Notes: generated from the sequence alone by a model not told the origin. A stretch of 64,000 nt of DNA from Porphyromonas sp. oral taxon 275 (GCF_018127745.1 NZ_CP072333.1:1240001-1304000); one strand, 5' to 3'. Shown: positions 8,649 through 20,279, numbered from the stretch's first letter. Numbers and translations: made by a program.

Positions 8649-10481
8649 ATGACGCTCGACGAACTACGTAAGATCCTCCCCACCCTCCCCGAATCCCCCG
8701 GCTGCTATCTATACAGAGGTAGCGAGGGGCAGATCATCTATGTGGGCAAGGCGAAGAACCTACGCCGACGCGTCAGCAGCTACTTCCAGCGTGAGGTGCA
8801 GAGCGCCAAGACACGCCTCCTAGTGCGTCAGATACGCAGCGTAGAGTACGTCGTCGTAGGTAGCGAGGCCGAGGCCCTCATCCTCGAGAACTCGCTGATC
8901 AAGGAGCACCAGCCCCGCTACAACATCCTCCTCAAGGACGACAAGACCTACCCCGAGGTCGTCATCCACAACGAGCCCTTCCCCCGCATCCGCGTCGAGC
9001 GACGCCCCGCACGGGACGGCTCCCAGCGCTTCGGCCCCTACCCCGATGTAGGCATGGCACACGCTACCGTGGATATGGTACGCGACCTCTACCCCATACG
9101 CACCTGCGACCTCGACCTAAGCCCCGCCAAGATCGCCCAGGGCAAGTACAAGGAATGCTTGCAGTACCACATCAAGAAGTGCAAGGCCCCCTGCATCGGC
9201 CTACAGAGCCTCGAGGAGTACGAGCACAACGTCCGCGAGATCGCCTCACTGCTGCGCGGCGACCTCAAGACCGTCATCCAGCTCTACCGCGACGAGATGC
9301 AGCAGCTGGCCTCAGCCCTGCGCTTCGAGGAGGCACAGATCTACAAGGAGCGCCTGCAGTACCTCGAGAACTATCAGGTCAAGCACACCGTGGCGCCACA
9401 CCACATACACAACGTGGACGTCTTCAGCTGCATCGAGGACGAGGACGGCTCGATCTGCGTCAACTTCATGCACATCACTCAGGGTATGGTCACCAAGGTC
9501 TACACCCTCGAGTACCACAGCCAGCTGGAGGGCGAGACGCGTGAGGAGCTCTTCGCCAGTGCCATCACCGAGCTGCGCCAGCGCTTCGCCTCGCGTGCTC
9601 GGGAGCTGATCCTGCCCTTCGACCCAGGCTGGGAGGCAGGCCCAGGCATCACCATCACCATCCCCCAGCGCGGGGACAAGAAGCGCCTGCTGGAGCTGAG
9701 CGAGCGCAACGTGCGGCAGTACAAGGTCGACAAGTACAAGCGTGCCGAGCGGCTCAACCCCGACCAGCGCCTCATGCAGATCCTCACCGAGCTGCGCCAG
9801 GCGCTCGGCCTCGACAAGCCCCCCATGCATATCGAGTGCTTCGACAACTCCAACGTGCAGGGCTCGGATGCCGTGGCTGCCTGCGTCGTCTTCAAGCGCG
9901 GCCGCCCATCCAAGAAGGACTACCGCAAGTTCACCATCCGCTCGGTCGAGGGGCCCGACGACTACGCCTCCATGCGTGAGGTCGTGGAGCGCCGCTACCG
10001 CAAGCTCCTCAGCGAGGAGGAGCCCCTACCCGACCTCATCCTCGCCGACGGGGGCAAGGGGCAGATCGGGGCGATACGTGACGCGCTGGCCGTCCTCGAG
10101 CTCGACATTCCCGTGGCGGGCCTCGTCAAGGATGAGCGCCATCGCACCTCCGCCCTCCTCTATGGCAAGGAGCAGCTCCACGAGATCCCCGTGAAGCACC
10201 ACAGCGCGACCTTCCGCCTGCTGGAGCAGATCCAGGCCGAGGTGCACCGCTTCGCCATCACCTTCCACCGCGACAAGCGCAGCAAGAGCCAGCTCTCCTC
10301 GCGCCTGGACTACATCAAGGGGATAGGCCCCAAGACCAAGGACGAACTGCTGCGCCACTTCCACAGCGTGCAGGCCATCTCGACGGCCTCCCTCGAGGAG
10401 CTCGCCAAGCCCATAGGCCCTGCCAAGGGGCGCATCGTCTACGAGCACTTCCACTCCGAGCAGCCCAGCACGGAGGGCTAA
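8649..10481 (+). CDS. uvrC: UvrABC excinuclease subunit C
   Basis: Makes the two incisions beside a DNA lesion in nucleotide excision repair, after UvrA/UvrB have loaded. The 610-residue protein has the N-terminal GIY-YIG nuclease (CYLYRG...IIYVGKAKNLRRR, residues about 17-42). A UVR motif for UvrB binding (ALRFEEAQIYKERLQYL, about 220-236) follows. Next come the RNase H-like second nuclease (ECFDNSNVQGSDAVAACVVF) and a C-terminal helix-hairpin-helix region (LDYIKGIGPKTKDELLRHF). It is monocistronic, ended by a very strong hairpin shared with mltF. Confidence 0.96.
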   Translation: MTLDELRKILPTLPESPGCYLYRGSEGQIIYVGKAKNLRRRVSSYFQREVQSAKTRLLVRQIRSVEYVVVGSEAEALILENSLIKEHQPRYNILLKDDKTYPEVVIHNEPFPRIRVERRPARDGSQRFGPYPDVGMAHATVDMVRDLYPIRTCDLDLSPAKIAQGKYKECLQYHIKKCKAPCIGLQSLEEYEHNVREIASLLRGDLKTVIQLYRDEMQQLASALRFEEAQIYKERLQYLENYQVKHTVAPHHIHNVDVFSCIEDEDGSICVNFMHITQGMVTKVYTLEYHSQLEGETREELFASAITELRQRFASRARELILPFDPGWEAGPGITITIPQRGDKKRLLELSERNVRQYKVDKYKRAERLNPDQRLMQILTELRQALGLDKPPMHIECFDNSNVQGSDAVAACVVFKRGRPSKKDYRKFTIRSVEGPDDYASMREVVERRYRKLLSEEEPLPDLILADGGKGQIGAIRDALAVLELDIPVAGLVKDERHRTSALLYGKEQLHEIPVKHHSATFRLLEQIQAEVHRFAITFHRDKRSKSQLSSRLDYIKGIGPKTKDELLRHFHSVQAISTASLEELAKPIGPAKGRIVYEHFHSEQPSTEG

Positions 10482-10536
10482 GGCTGCTTGCCCCTAGGCT
10501 CAGGCTCACACTCCCTACTCCGCTCTCGATCAAGCA

Positions 10537-10588
10537 CCAAGGCACAGCGCCACTCCCTAGACTGGTAGGGAGCGGCGCTGTGCCTTGG
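10537..10588. terminator. Bidirectional terminator between uvrC and mltF
   Basis: A nearly perfect 23-bp stem with one mismatch, spanning 10537-10559 and 10566-10588, with a GACTGG loop. It lies between convergent uvrC and mltF stops. Confidence 0.85.
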
Positions 10589-10613
10589 GTATCGGGGTGT
10601 AGGCTAAGGGGGC

Positions 10614-12140
10614 TTAGTCGAGGCCGTGCCGCTTGCCCTCCTCGGGGATCTTCGTCCCCTTGCTCTTGTAGAGCTGGTAGCGGCTCATCACCTGATCGAC
10701 GTAGCGCGCTACGCCCTTGCCGCGAAGGTAGCCCGCACGGCAGACGAGATCGTTGTAGTACTTCGCCTCGCTCTTGAGGTGCAGCAGCGGCTCGATGTCC
10801 TCGACCCAGTCGTGGCCGCCCTTGCGGTACTTGGCCGAGAGGCGCAGGACGTCCTCCAGATGCGCTGGGCCCGCATTGTAGGCCGCCAGCGTGATGCGTA
10901 GGCGGTTGTCCCCCGCGGGGATGGACTTGAAGATACGCTCCGTCGCCAGGAGGCAGTCCACCGCCACGCGCACCGAGACCTGTGGGTCGAGGAGCTGCTC
11001 GGGGCTAGCTCCATAGATGCGCCCCGTGCGCGGCATGATGCCCATGAGCCCGCGCGCGCCCGACCAACCGACGATGTGCGGCTTGAAGTTGGACTCCTGA
11101 TAGGCGATGGAGGCCAGCAGCTGCCACGGCCAGCCGATGCGCTTTGCCTCGTGCTGGAAGATGTGGTCGAAGGGCGAGATCCCGCCCTCATGGATGTGCG
11201 CTAGCTCTCCGCGCCAGCGGTAGCGCTTGTTGTCCGTCAGCGTCTTGGGTAGCTGGTGGGGCTCCTCCTCGGGGAGTTCGCTTTTGTTGAGCTCGAAGTA
11301 GCGGCGGTAGATCTCACTGGCCTCATCCTGCCGCGGCAGCTGCGCCGCCCAGCGGTCGAGTGCCTCCGCCAGTCCTCTACGCTCGGGGGAGGTGAACCAG
11401 CGCAGGCGCTGCTTGAAGCCCACTTCCAGCGAGACATCGATATTCGGGTAGTAGGTCTTGGCCAGCCGCGCCAGCTCCTGATCGATGATGGTATAGTCGA
11501 TCTTGTGGGTCGCCACCTGATCGATCAGGTCCTCGCTATTGGTCGTATCGGAGTCGATGAGGGCTAGCTTGATGGGCCCACCCAGCTGGGCCTCCAGATG
11601 ACGGATACGGTCGGCCGCACGCGTGCCGCGCAGCACTGTGACGGGACGCCCCAGCAGCTCGGAGACATTGCGTATGTAGTGCGTGCTGTCCGTCCCTGCG
11701 GCACGGCGTCGCTGCACGAGTACGAGCCCCGAGAGCTCCTCAGGCCCCGCGAAGCGCAGCTCATCCTTGCTGCTGCGGGTGACGGCATGCGGCGTGATGC
11801 AGAGGTCGGCCTTACCCGAGCGCACCAGCGCTACCGCCTCATCCATGTGATGGGCGACGAAGAGCTCCATAGGCAGCCCCTGCTCCTCAGCGAAGAGGCG
11901 CACGAGCTCGTACTGGTAGCCCATGGGCTCATCCTTGTAGGTGAAGAAGGTCGTTGCCCCCGAGAGGGTGACGACGCGCAGCGTATCGGGGAGGCGTAGC
12001 TCGGCCTCCAGACGCCGCTGCTCGGCCGTACGCTGGAGCTTGCGCTGCAGCATGAGGCTAGTAAACAAAGCGACGAAGAGCCCAGCGATGCCAAGGAGCA
12101 TTGCTGGACTCTTCCTATATCGCTGCCATAGTCTTCTCAT
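10614..12140 (-). CDS. mltF: Membrane-bound lytic transglycosylase F family protein
   Basis: Cleaves peptidoglycan glycan strands with formation of anhydro-muropeptides. Residues 11-31 form an N-terminal membrane anchor. Residues about 50-290 form a periplasmic solute-binding (SBP_bac_3-like) domain. The SLT/lysozyme-like catalytic domain covers about 320-470, with catalytic E349 in IAYQESNFKP followed by GARGLMGIMP. The 508-residue length and this two-domain order are those of MltF. It is the last gene of the minus-strand series that begins at the nlpC promoter, 46 bp after rlmD. Confidence 0.92.
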   Translation of the reverse strand: MRRLWQRYRKSPAMLLGIAGLFVALFTSLMLQRKLQRTAEQRRLEAELRLPDTLRVVTLSGATTFFTYKDEPMGYQYELVRLFAEEQGLPMELFVAHHMDEAVALVRSGKADLCITPHAVTRSSKDELRFAGPEELSGLVLVQRRRAAGTDSTHYIRNVSELLGRPVTVLRGTRAADRIRHLEAQLGGPIKLALIDSDTTNSEDLIDQVATHKIDYTIIDQELARLAKTYYPNIDVSLEVGFKQRLRWFTSPERRGLAEALDRWAAQLPRQDEASEIYRRYFELNKSELPEEEPHQLPKTLTDNKRYRWRGELAHIHEGGISPFDHIFQHEAKRIGWPWQLLASIAYQESNFKPHIVGWSGARGLMGIMPRTGRIYGASPEQLLDPQVSVRVAVDCLLATERIFKSIPAGDNRLRITLAAYNAGPAHLEDVLRLSAKYRKGGHDWVEDIEPLLHLKSEAKYYNDLVCRAGYLRGKGVARYVDQVMSRYQLYKSKGTKIPEEGKRHGLD

Positions 12141-12186
12141 AGCACATGAGGCTTGGGGGGTGATGGCTGCTGAGGCCGTCGGCCGG

Positions 12187-13629
12187 CTAGTCCTGACGCA
12201 CTAGCTGCACGACGTTCTCGATATGATGCGTGTGGGGGAACATGTCCACCGCTCGGGACTTGGTGACGACATAGCGTCCCGAGGCAGTGAGCAGCTGCAG
12301 GTCACGAGCCTGCGTGGCGGGGTTGCAGCTGACGTAGACGATACGGCGGGGCGCGGCGCCGAGGATGGTTGTGATGACGTCCTCATGCATCCCGGCACGT
12401 GGTGGGTCGGTGATGATCACGTCGGGCTCACCATGCTGGGCGATGAACTCAGGCGTCAGGATGTCCTTCATATCCCCAGCGTAGAAAAGCGTGTTGTCGA
12501 TGCCGTTGACGCGACTATTGACCTTGGCGTCCTCGATGGCCTCGGGCACGTATTCGATCCCGACGACAGAGGCACAGCTCCGCGCCACGAAGTTGGCGAT
12601 CGTCCCCGTCCCCGTATAGAGGTCGTAGACATGGTCGCCTGGCTGTAGCTCGGCGAACTCACGGGCTACCTTGTAGAGCTCATAGGCCTGCTCGCTATTG
12701 GTCTGGTAGAAGGACTTCGGCCCGATGCGGAAGCGCAGCCCCTCCATCTCTTCCTCGATGTAGTCACGCCCGTAGAAGCAGTGGATCTCTTGGTCGGAGA
12801 TGGTATCGTTGGCCTTGGCATTGATGACGTAGAGGAGCGCCGTGATCTCAGGGAAGCGCTCCGCGATCGCCCCCAGCAGCGCTTGGCGCGCCTCTTCATC
12901 CTCTCGGAAGAAGACGACGACCACCATCAGCTCGCCCGTCGAGGTCGTGCGCATCATCAGCGTACGCATCAGCCCCTCCTGACGCCTTAGGTCGAAGTAA
13001 GGGTAGCGCTCGGGCTGGCTGAGGCAATAGTCCCGTACAAAGAGGCGTATATCGTCGAGGATCCCCGCTCCGAGGTGGCAGCGGTCGATGTCCAGCACCT
13101 TGTCGAACATCCCTGGTAGGTGGAAGCCCAGTCCCGAGAGCTGCGGCGTGCCGCCCGCCTCCTCGGCGCGCTTCACCTCATCGAGCTCCCCAGGGAAGAG
13201 CCAGCGGCGATTGCTGAAGGTGAACTCCAGCTTGTTGCGGTAGCGCTCGCGCCTCTCCGACCCGAGGATGGAATAGTAGGTGCCGACCTCGATCTTACCT
13301 ATACGCTCTAGGGCATCACGCACGACCTGATCCTTGGTCTCTAGCTGCAGGTCGTAGGGGATGTGCTGCCACTTACAGCCGCCACAGACGGTGAAGTGCG
13401 AGCAAAAGGGCTCGGTGCGGCGTGGCGAGGGGCTCGTCAGCTGCTCAATTCGCCCCTCCAGATAGTTGCGCTTGCGTCGGGTGAGCTGGATATCACAGAC
13501 GTCTCCAGGGGCGCCGAAGGGGACGAAGAGCACCTGCCCCTCGACATGGCTCAGTGCCTTGCCCTCGCCTGCTAGAGCCTCGATCTGTACGCCCCTCAGC
13601 AGGGGCAGTTCTTTCTTCTTGCGTGCCAA
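12187..13629 (-). CDS. rlmD: 23S rRNA (uracil-C5)-methyltransferase, RumA/RlmD family
   Basis: SAM-dependent m5U methylation of 23S rRNA. The 480-residue protein has an N-terminal TRAM domain (about 1-63) and 4Fe-4S cluster cysteines C76, C82 and C85 in PFCSHFTVCGGC. A Rossmann methyltransferase domain follows with YDLYTGTGTIANF, and the catalytic C435 sits in YVSCNPATQARDL. The start used here is TTG at 13629 (complement of CAA); I see no in-frame ATG just upstream. The exact target base (U1939 or U747) cannot be told from sequence. A terminator-like hairpin separates it from glmM. Confidence 0.9.
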   Translation of the reverse strand: MARKKKELPLLRGVQIEALAGEGKALSHVEGQVLFVPFGAPGDVCDIQLTRRKRNYLEGRIEQLTSPSPRRTEPFCSHFTVCGGCKWQHIPYDLQLETKDQVVRDALERIGKIEVGTYYSILGSERRERYRNKLEFTFSNRRWLFPGELDEVKRAEEAGGTPQLSGLGFHLPGMFDKVLDIDRCHLGAGILDDIRLFVRDYCLSQPERYPYFDLRRQEGLMRTLMMRTTSTGELMVVVVFFREDEEARQALLGAIAERFPEITALLYVINAKANDTISDQEIHCFYGRDYIEEEMEGLRFRIGPKSFYQTNSEQAYELYKVAREFAELQPGDHVYDLYTGTGTIANFVARSCASVVGIEYVPEAIEDAKVNSRVNGIDNTLFYAGDMKDILTPEFIAQHGEPDVIITDPPRAGMHEDVITTILGAAPRRIVYVSCNPATQARDLQLLTASGRYVVTKSRAVDMFPHTHHIENVVQLVRQD

Positions 13630-13659
13630 TGTATCGTATAAACCGTGTGAAAAGGATAA

Positions 13660-13715
13660 GCCCCATAGCCGCGCCTCGCTCCTCGTACTCGAGGGATGAG
13701 GCTAGACTATGGGGC
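13660..13715 (-). terminator. Terminator-like hairpin after glmM
   Basis: Outer arms GCCCCATAG (13660-13668) and CTATGGGGC (13707-13715), with additional pairing of the inner CTCC/GAGG parts. On the minus strand it is followed by CTTATCCTTTTCAC. It may separate rlmD-mltF from the upstream genes. Confidence 0.6.
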
Positions 13716-13728
13716 CTAGATAGGTGGG

Positions 13729-15123
13729 TTAAGCGAGGTAGGAGCTGATGAGCACCTTGGACGAATCGGCCAGGGCATCAGCGGCTGCCTGCGTCGGAGC
13801 CTCTGTATAGATGCGGATGATGGGCTCCGTATTGCTTCGGCGCACGTTCACCCACTGATCGGGGTAGTCGATCTTGATACCGTCGATGCGGCTGATCTCA
13901 CCCTCGCCTGCCTGGTCAGCGGCAAAGCGCTCCAGCAGCTCCTGGGCCTCGACGCCTGCAGGGAGCTCCACGCGCTGCTTGCTCATGAAGTAGCTGGGAT
14001 AGCTCTTGCGTAGCTCACTGACCGAGATCCCACGCCTAGCGAGCAGCGAGAGGAAGAGTGCGATCCCTACGAGGGCATCGCGGCCGTAGTGCAGCTCGGG
14101 GTAGATGACGCCGCCATTGCCCTCGCCGCCGATCAGCGCGCCCGTCTCCTTCATCTTCGTCACGACGTTGACCTCGCCGACGGCGCTTGCCTCGTAGCTA
14201 CCGCCGTGGCGCAGCGTGATATCACGTACAGCACGGGTGGAGCTGAGGTTGGAGACGGTGTTGCCCCCGCCCTTGAGCTCGAGGAGGTAGTCGGCGATCG
14301 AGACCAGCGTGTATTCCTCACCGAAGAAGCCTCCCTGCTCGTCGACGATCGCCAGGCGGTCTACATCGGGATCCACAGCGAAGCCCACGTGAGCCCCCTG
14401 ACGGCGCACCTCCTCTGTAAGCTCAATGAGATGATCGGGCAGCGGCTCGGGGTCGTGGGCAAAGTCCCCCGTAGGCTCATCATTGATACCCGTGATCTGC
14501 TGGACGCCCAGCGCCTCTAGGAGGGCGGGCACGGCAATGCCTCCAACAGAGTTGACGCTGTCGAAGACCACACGGAAGCCCGCTCTGCGTATGGCCTCCA
14601 CATCGACCCCAGGGAGCTCAAGTACCGCCGCGACATGCTCGGCGAGGTAGCTCTGCTGCTCGACGACACGCCCCAGCTCGCCGACCTGGACGAACTGGAG
14701 ATCCTGGCTCTCGGCAATACGGAGGATCGCCTTGCCCTCTACATCGCTGAGGAACTCGCCACGCGCATTCAGGAGCTTGAGGGCATTCCAATGCTTAGGA
14801 TTGTGGCTAGCCGTGAGGATGAGCCCCCCATCGGCGCCCTTACCGACGACAGCCACCTCCGTGGTGGGCGTCGTCGCTAGATCGATATCGATGACGTCAC
14901 AGCCCATACCGACGAGGGCTCCAAGGACAATCTGCTTGACCATGAAGCCCGAGAGGCGTGCGTCGCGTCCCACGACGATGAGCGGACGAGCCTTGCCGCT
15001 CTGCTGGCGAATGAACTGTGCGTAGGCTGCTGCGAACTGTGCTGTGCTTACCGGATTGAGCCCATCAGAGATCGAGCCCCCTATGGTGCCTCGGATCCCT
15101 GAGATGGATTTGATGAGTGTCAT
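13729..15123 (-). CDS. glmM: Phosphoglucosamine mutase (alpha-D-phosphohexomutase family)
   Basis: Converts glucosamine 6-phosphate to glucosamine 1-phosphate for UDP-GlcNAc synthesis. The 464-residue protein has ISGIRGTIGG at the N-terminus, the phosphoserine loop TASHNPKHWN (S106) and the metal-binding loop DPDVDRLA. The sugar/phosphate-binding C-terminal part includes RRSNTEPIIRIY. Phosphomannomutases of the same family look alike, so substrate is inferred from length and the IRGTIGG start. It is 40 bp downstream of the DUF4827 gene. Confidence 0.88.
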   Translation of the reverse strand: MTLIKSISGIRGTIGGSISDGLNPVSTAQFAAAYAQFIRQQSGKARPLIVVGRDARLSGFMVKQIVLGALVGMGCDVIDIDLATTPTTEVAVVGKGADGGLILTASHNPKHWNALKLLNARGEFLSDVEGKAILRIAESQDLQFVQVGELGRVVEQQSYLAEHVAAVLELPGVDVEAIRRAGFRVVFDSVNSVGGIAVPALLEALGVQQITGINDEPTGDFAHDPEPLPDHLIELTEEVRRQGAHVGFAVDPDVDRLAIVDEQGGFFGEEYTLVSIADYLLELKGGGNTVSNLSSTRAVRDITLRHGGSYEASAVGEVNVVTKMKETGALIGGEGNGGVIYPELHYGRDALVGIALFLSLLARRGISVSELRKSYPSYFMSKQRVELPAGVEAQELLERFAADQAGEGEISRIDGIKIDYPDQWVNVRRSNTEPIIRIYTEAPTQAAADALADSSKVLISSYLA

Positions 15124-15163
15124 GACTGGATCGTCTGGTTAGATGTAGTGTGCGTGGATGCGA

Positions 15164-15796
15164 CTATAGGTACTTGTAGATAATCTTGCTAAGGTAGATG
15201 CTACGCCCCTGCACGTAGGACTCCGAGGGTCCCAGCTCGAAGGGGATGATCAGCTCGAGCTCGGCACCGTCTCCGATATAGCTCACGGGATAGGCGATAC
15301 CCTCGCACATGAAGCGGTCGAGCGAGCTGGCGAAGGGCACCTGCCCCAGCAGCGTGTAGTGCGTCTCGATACCCCCGCTGTAGTTGGTCATATAGCGGAA
15401 GCGCGTAGGCTGATAGGCGGGGTTGGTGATAGAGCTGAAGCTCAGGAGCTCGGGTTCGTCCTCGCGGAAGAGGCGCCCCGTCATCTCGATACTGACGGTC
15501 GTCTCCCCGAGTCGAGCGCGACGCGTCATATCACCGCGGTTCTTGACGCGGACGTAGAGGCCGTTGGCGAGCTTGTAGAAGTAGCGGCTATCGGTCTCGG
15601 CGGGTAAGGCCTCCTGATTGATATTCTGGATCAGTCCGCCGAAGTGCTCCTTATTTATAAGCTGCTCGATGGCGCGGGTCTGCTCCTTCTTGAGCTGAGA
15701 GAGGGGCTTGAAGTCACTCTTCTTCTTGCAGCTGCCCAGCAGCAGAGGGAGGGCAAGGAGGAGCGCGAGTATGCGATAGCTAGTGAGCTTTTTCAT
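15164..15796 (-). CDS. DUF4827-like lipoprotein
   Basis: A 210-residue protein with a lipoprotein signal (LLALPLLLGSC, lipid Cys at 23). It is therefore attached to a membrane, probably on the periplasmic side or at the outer membrane. The rest is mixed alpha/beta, starting with the basic helix LKKEQTRAIEQLINKEHFGG. It resembles DUF4827, a Bacteroidota-only family found beside glmM; the assignment is from memory of family features. The function is unknown. It lies between nrnA (35 bp) and glmM (40 bp) in the same transcript. Confidence 0.75.
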   Translation of the reverse strand: MKKLTSYRILALLLALPLLLGSCKKKSDFKPLSQLKKEQTRAIEQLINKEHFGGLIQNINQEALPAETDSRYFYKLANGLYVRVKNRGDMTRRARLGETTVSIEMTGRLFREDEPELLSFSSITNPAYQPTRFRYMTNYSGGIETHYTLLGQVPFASSLDRFMCEGIAYPVSYIGDGAELELIIPFELGPSESYVQGRSIYLSKIIYKYL

Positions 15797-15831
15797 TATG
15801 CGTAGAGCTTCTAGAGATATGTCCGACGATG

Positions 15832-16887
15832 CTAGTCATGAGGCTGCGCTGCACGGCTGCTAGCGACGAACCTCTGTAGGTGGCAAAGATAGATATTTTT
15901 GGCCTCTTCGATGCTCCCCTGGTACTCCGCTCCCGCAGCATTGCGGTGACCACCGCCGCCAAAAGCCTCCTGCGCCAGCTCATTGACGGGGAAGTCTCCC
16001 GTGGAGCGCAGCGAGAGCTTGATCTGCGAGCGGTCTTCGCGGATGAAGCAGGAGCAGTCGATGCCCTCGATGCTGAGCGGCAGGTTGACGAGGCCCTCCG
16101 TATCGCCCTTGCTGGCGCCATACTGCTGGAGCTCCTGCTGGCTGAGGGTCAGCACAGCCGCGCGTAGCTCGGGGTAGAGCTCCAGCTTGCGGTCGAGCAC
16201 ATAGCCCTGTAGGCGCAGCTGCTGCTCGGGATTGTGATAGTTAAGTCGGTCGATGATCTGAGCGTAGTCTGCCCCAAGGGCAAGGAGCCCTGAGGCCGTC
16301 TCGAAGAGCTCGGGACAGAGGTGGCTGTACATGAAGCGCCCCGTATCGGTGATAATCCCCGTCAGCAGCAGCGTCGCCGCCTCGAGGCTGATCGCCTCGT
16401 GGTAGCCAAGGCTAAGGCAGAGCTGGTAGATGAGCTCACAGGTAGCGGAGGCATTAGGGAGGCTGATGCAGTAGTCGAAGTCTGGATCAGGGTCCAGGTG
16501 ATGGTCGATGAGCAGGCGGCGTGCCCCACTGGCGCGCACCGCCTCGATGAGCGGCGCATGTCGGAGGCGCGTAATGGTATTGTGGTCGAGGTGACAGATG
16601 AGGTCGGCCTCCGCAAGGCGCTCCAGACAGCGCTCGGGCTCATCGGCGAAGCAGAGGAGCTCCTCCAGGTGCGGCATCCAGCGGAGGTAGTCCTCGATGC
16701 GGTCGGGGCTGATCGCCGTGACCTCAGCCTCGGGGCAGGCGTGCTCTAGGATGAGCTTCCAGCCCAGGATAGAGCCTACGGCGTCCCCATCGGGCGCGGT
16801 GTGCGGCAGGATGACGATACGCTTGCTCTCGGCCAGTGCCTCGTGGAGGCTAGCGACGAGGTCGGAGGACCACTGATATTTGCTCAT
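15832..16887 (-). CDS. nrnA: DHH-family nanoRNase / pAp phosphatase
   Basis: Degrades 2-5 nt RNA fragments and can dephosphorylate pAp. The 351-residue protein has a DHH domain with LPHTAPDGDAVGS (D33, D35), CHLDHN near 98 and the name motif IDHH (D128-H130), all metal ligands. The C-terminal DHHA1 domain ends in FGGGGHRNAAGAEY, which binds the RNA end. The length fits bacterial NrnA. It is in the nlpC-to-mltF gene series, 49 bp after the ABC-F gene. Confidence 0.9.
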   Translation of the reverse strand: MSKYQWSSDLVASLHEALAESKRIVILPHTAPDGDAVGSILGWKLILEHACPEAEVTAISPDRIEDYLRWMPHLEELLCFADEPERCLERLAEADLICHLDHNTITRLRHAPLIEAVRASGARRLLIDHHLDPDPDFDYCISLPNASATCELIYQLCLSLGYHEAISLEAATLLLTGIITDTGRFMYSHLCPELFETASGLLALGADYAQIIDRLNYHNPEQQLRLQGYVLDRKLELYPELRAAVLTLSQQELQQYGASKGDTEGLVNLPLSIEGIDCSCFIREDRSQIKLSLRSTGDFPVNELAQEAFGGGGHRNAAGAEYQGSIEEAKNIYLCHLQRFVASSRAAQPHD

Positions 16888-16935
16888 TGATTAGGATGTG
16901 GGTGTGCTTGGGATAGGATGTACGGTGGATGGGGG

Positions 16936-18821
<1,886 letters not shown>

Positions 18822-18822
<1 letters not shown>

Positions 18823-19598
18823 TAGGGCATCGCGATGGAGTCAGGCAGCTGACGCCAGTGGCCAGCCAGCTGCGGGAGGCGCCCAGCACCCATATAGCGA
18901 GAGGAGTAGTAGGCGCTACCCGTAATACTCTCGATGACGATCCCCTTGCTGGAGCTGCTATGGATCATCTTGATGTCCCCAGCCTCATTGCTCACGACCA
19001 TACCGACGTGCCCGATGCGGCTACTACCCCTATTGCTCCCGCGGAAGAAGACGAGGTCCCCAGGCTTCGGGTCGCTGAGCCTACTGGTATAGACGGAGAG
19101 GGCTGCCGAGGAATGCGGGATCTTGATCCCCTCGAGGGAGAAGATATACTTGACGAAGCCCGAGCAGTCAAGTGGCCAAGGGGCAATGCCCGAGGAGCGG
19201 TAGCGGTGCCCGAGAAGCTCATGGCCGTGCTCCATGACCGAGCGGATGAGCTCAGGCGTATGGCTCGCGATCTCTACAGGCTCGTAGCTGTAGCCGAGGC
19301 CCGAGCCGCGACGACGCGAGCGGAAGCGCTTATCCTTCTTATGCTTCTTACTGTTCTTCGCCAGGGCCTTAGACTTGGCCTGGGCGCTCTTGGTATTAGC
19401 CTTGGCCTTCCGCTTGTTCTTCGCCTTGGGCTGTGAGGCCTTGGCGGGTGCGGACTCGAGGTAGAGCTCAGCAGCGGTGCTGGTCTGCTCTAGGATGGTG
19501 AGGGGGGATTGCAGCTGAGCTGCCTGGGTAGTAGGACTCGTAAAGGGGAGAAGGAGCACTACGGCGAGCGTAGTGAGGGACTGCTTATATCGAGACAT
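18822..19598 (-). CDS. NlpC/P60 (C40) cell-wall peptidase with Lys-rich linker
   Basis: A predicted gamma-D-Glu-diamino acid endopeptidase acting on peptidoglycan stems in the periplasm. From ATG 19598 the protein has 258 residues, with a signal peptide (MSRYKQSLTTLAVVLLLPFTSPTTQA). A very basic Lys/Ala linker (about 50-95) follows, then the C40 domain with catalytic C145 (LDCSGF) and H197 (RIGHVGMV). A longer frame starts at 19673, but its N-terminus is not signal-like and 19598 fits better. A -7 box is at 19766-19773. It is the first gene of the nlpC-to-mltF series. Confidence 0.88.
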
Positions 19599-19765
19599 CT
19601 TGTAGTATTTAGGTGAGGGGGCTACCGCTCCGTGTGAGCAGCGCCCGCCGTGCCTCGAGGCCCTACTCCGCACGGCTGGGGAGCAAGGGCGAGCGCCACG
19701 AGGCCTATAGTGTAGCGATCATTGAAAGCCTCGTACCCGCGCACGGCACGCACATATAACGGTCA

Positions 19766-19773
19766 CAAAGATA
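19766..19773 (-). promoter_or_regulatory. -7 box of the nlpC operon
   Basis: TATCTTTG on the minus strand, an exact match to TAnnTTTG, about 168 bp before the nlpC ATG (long leader). Confidence 0.65.
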
Positions 19774-20065
19774 CGATTATTCTAGCAGCTAGCCCTCCTC
19801 CACATCCGCCATGCCGGGGCTGACGCATCGTGCGCACTGGGATAGGAGGAGTTCCCCTTGAGATCGACCGAGAGGCATCAGCAGGGGATGAGCAGGCCTC
19901 GGCAGCCCCTTCGCCCTTGTCTTGTGCCGACGTATAGGCTGCGGCTTTCTGTACGCCTCAGCCCTATCCACCTCGCTCCCTATTATCCGAGCTTCCACAG
20001 ACATAGCCTAGCCTAGGACAAGGGGATATGATAGATCTGTCTCGTGGACTAAGGAAGAGCCATCG

Positions 20066-20279
20066 GGAGGGATATCAGTCGGGAGGCTAAGGGGCGGCAG
20101 TCACGACGCTGAGGGATAGCTGTCAGCGAGCTGAGGGACGTCAGTCACGGCGCTGAGGGGTAGCAGTCAGCGAGCTGAGGGACGTCAGTCACGGCGCTGA
20201 GGGATATCAGTCGGGAGGCTGAGGGACGGCAGTCAGCGAGCTGAGGGGCGGCAGTCACGACGCTGAGGGATAGCAGTCA
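20066..20279. repeat. 22-bp dyad array B (10 units, nlpC/fadL gap)
   Basis: Ten 16-bp units start at 20066, 20088, 20110, 20132, 20154, 20176, 20198, 20220, 20242 and 20264, exactly 22 bp apart. Left halves are TGAGGG (or GGAGGG/TAAGGG); right halves are CAGTCA (or CAGTCG/CTGTCA). The central four bases vary (ATAT, ACGT, ATAG, GTAG, ACGG, GCGG). The 6-bp spacers all end in GC and fall into few types (GCGAGC, CGGCGC, CGACGC, GGAGGC). A period of 22 is not a multiple of 3, which argues against coding. Confidence 0.95.

Noticed and set aside
19789..20004. 71-codon minus-strand frame in the nlpC/fadL gap
   Set aside because: No recognisable features, and it begins beyond the -7 box of nlpC; likely chance.
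20066..20279. CRISPR array
   Set aside because: Spacers are only 6 bp and are themselves repetitive; no cas gene is near.
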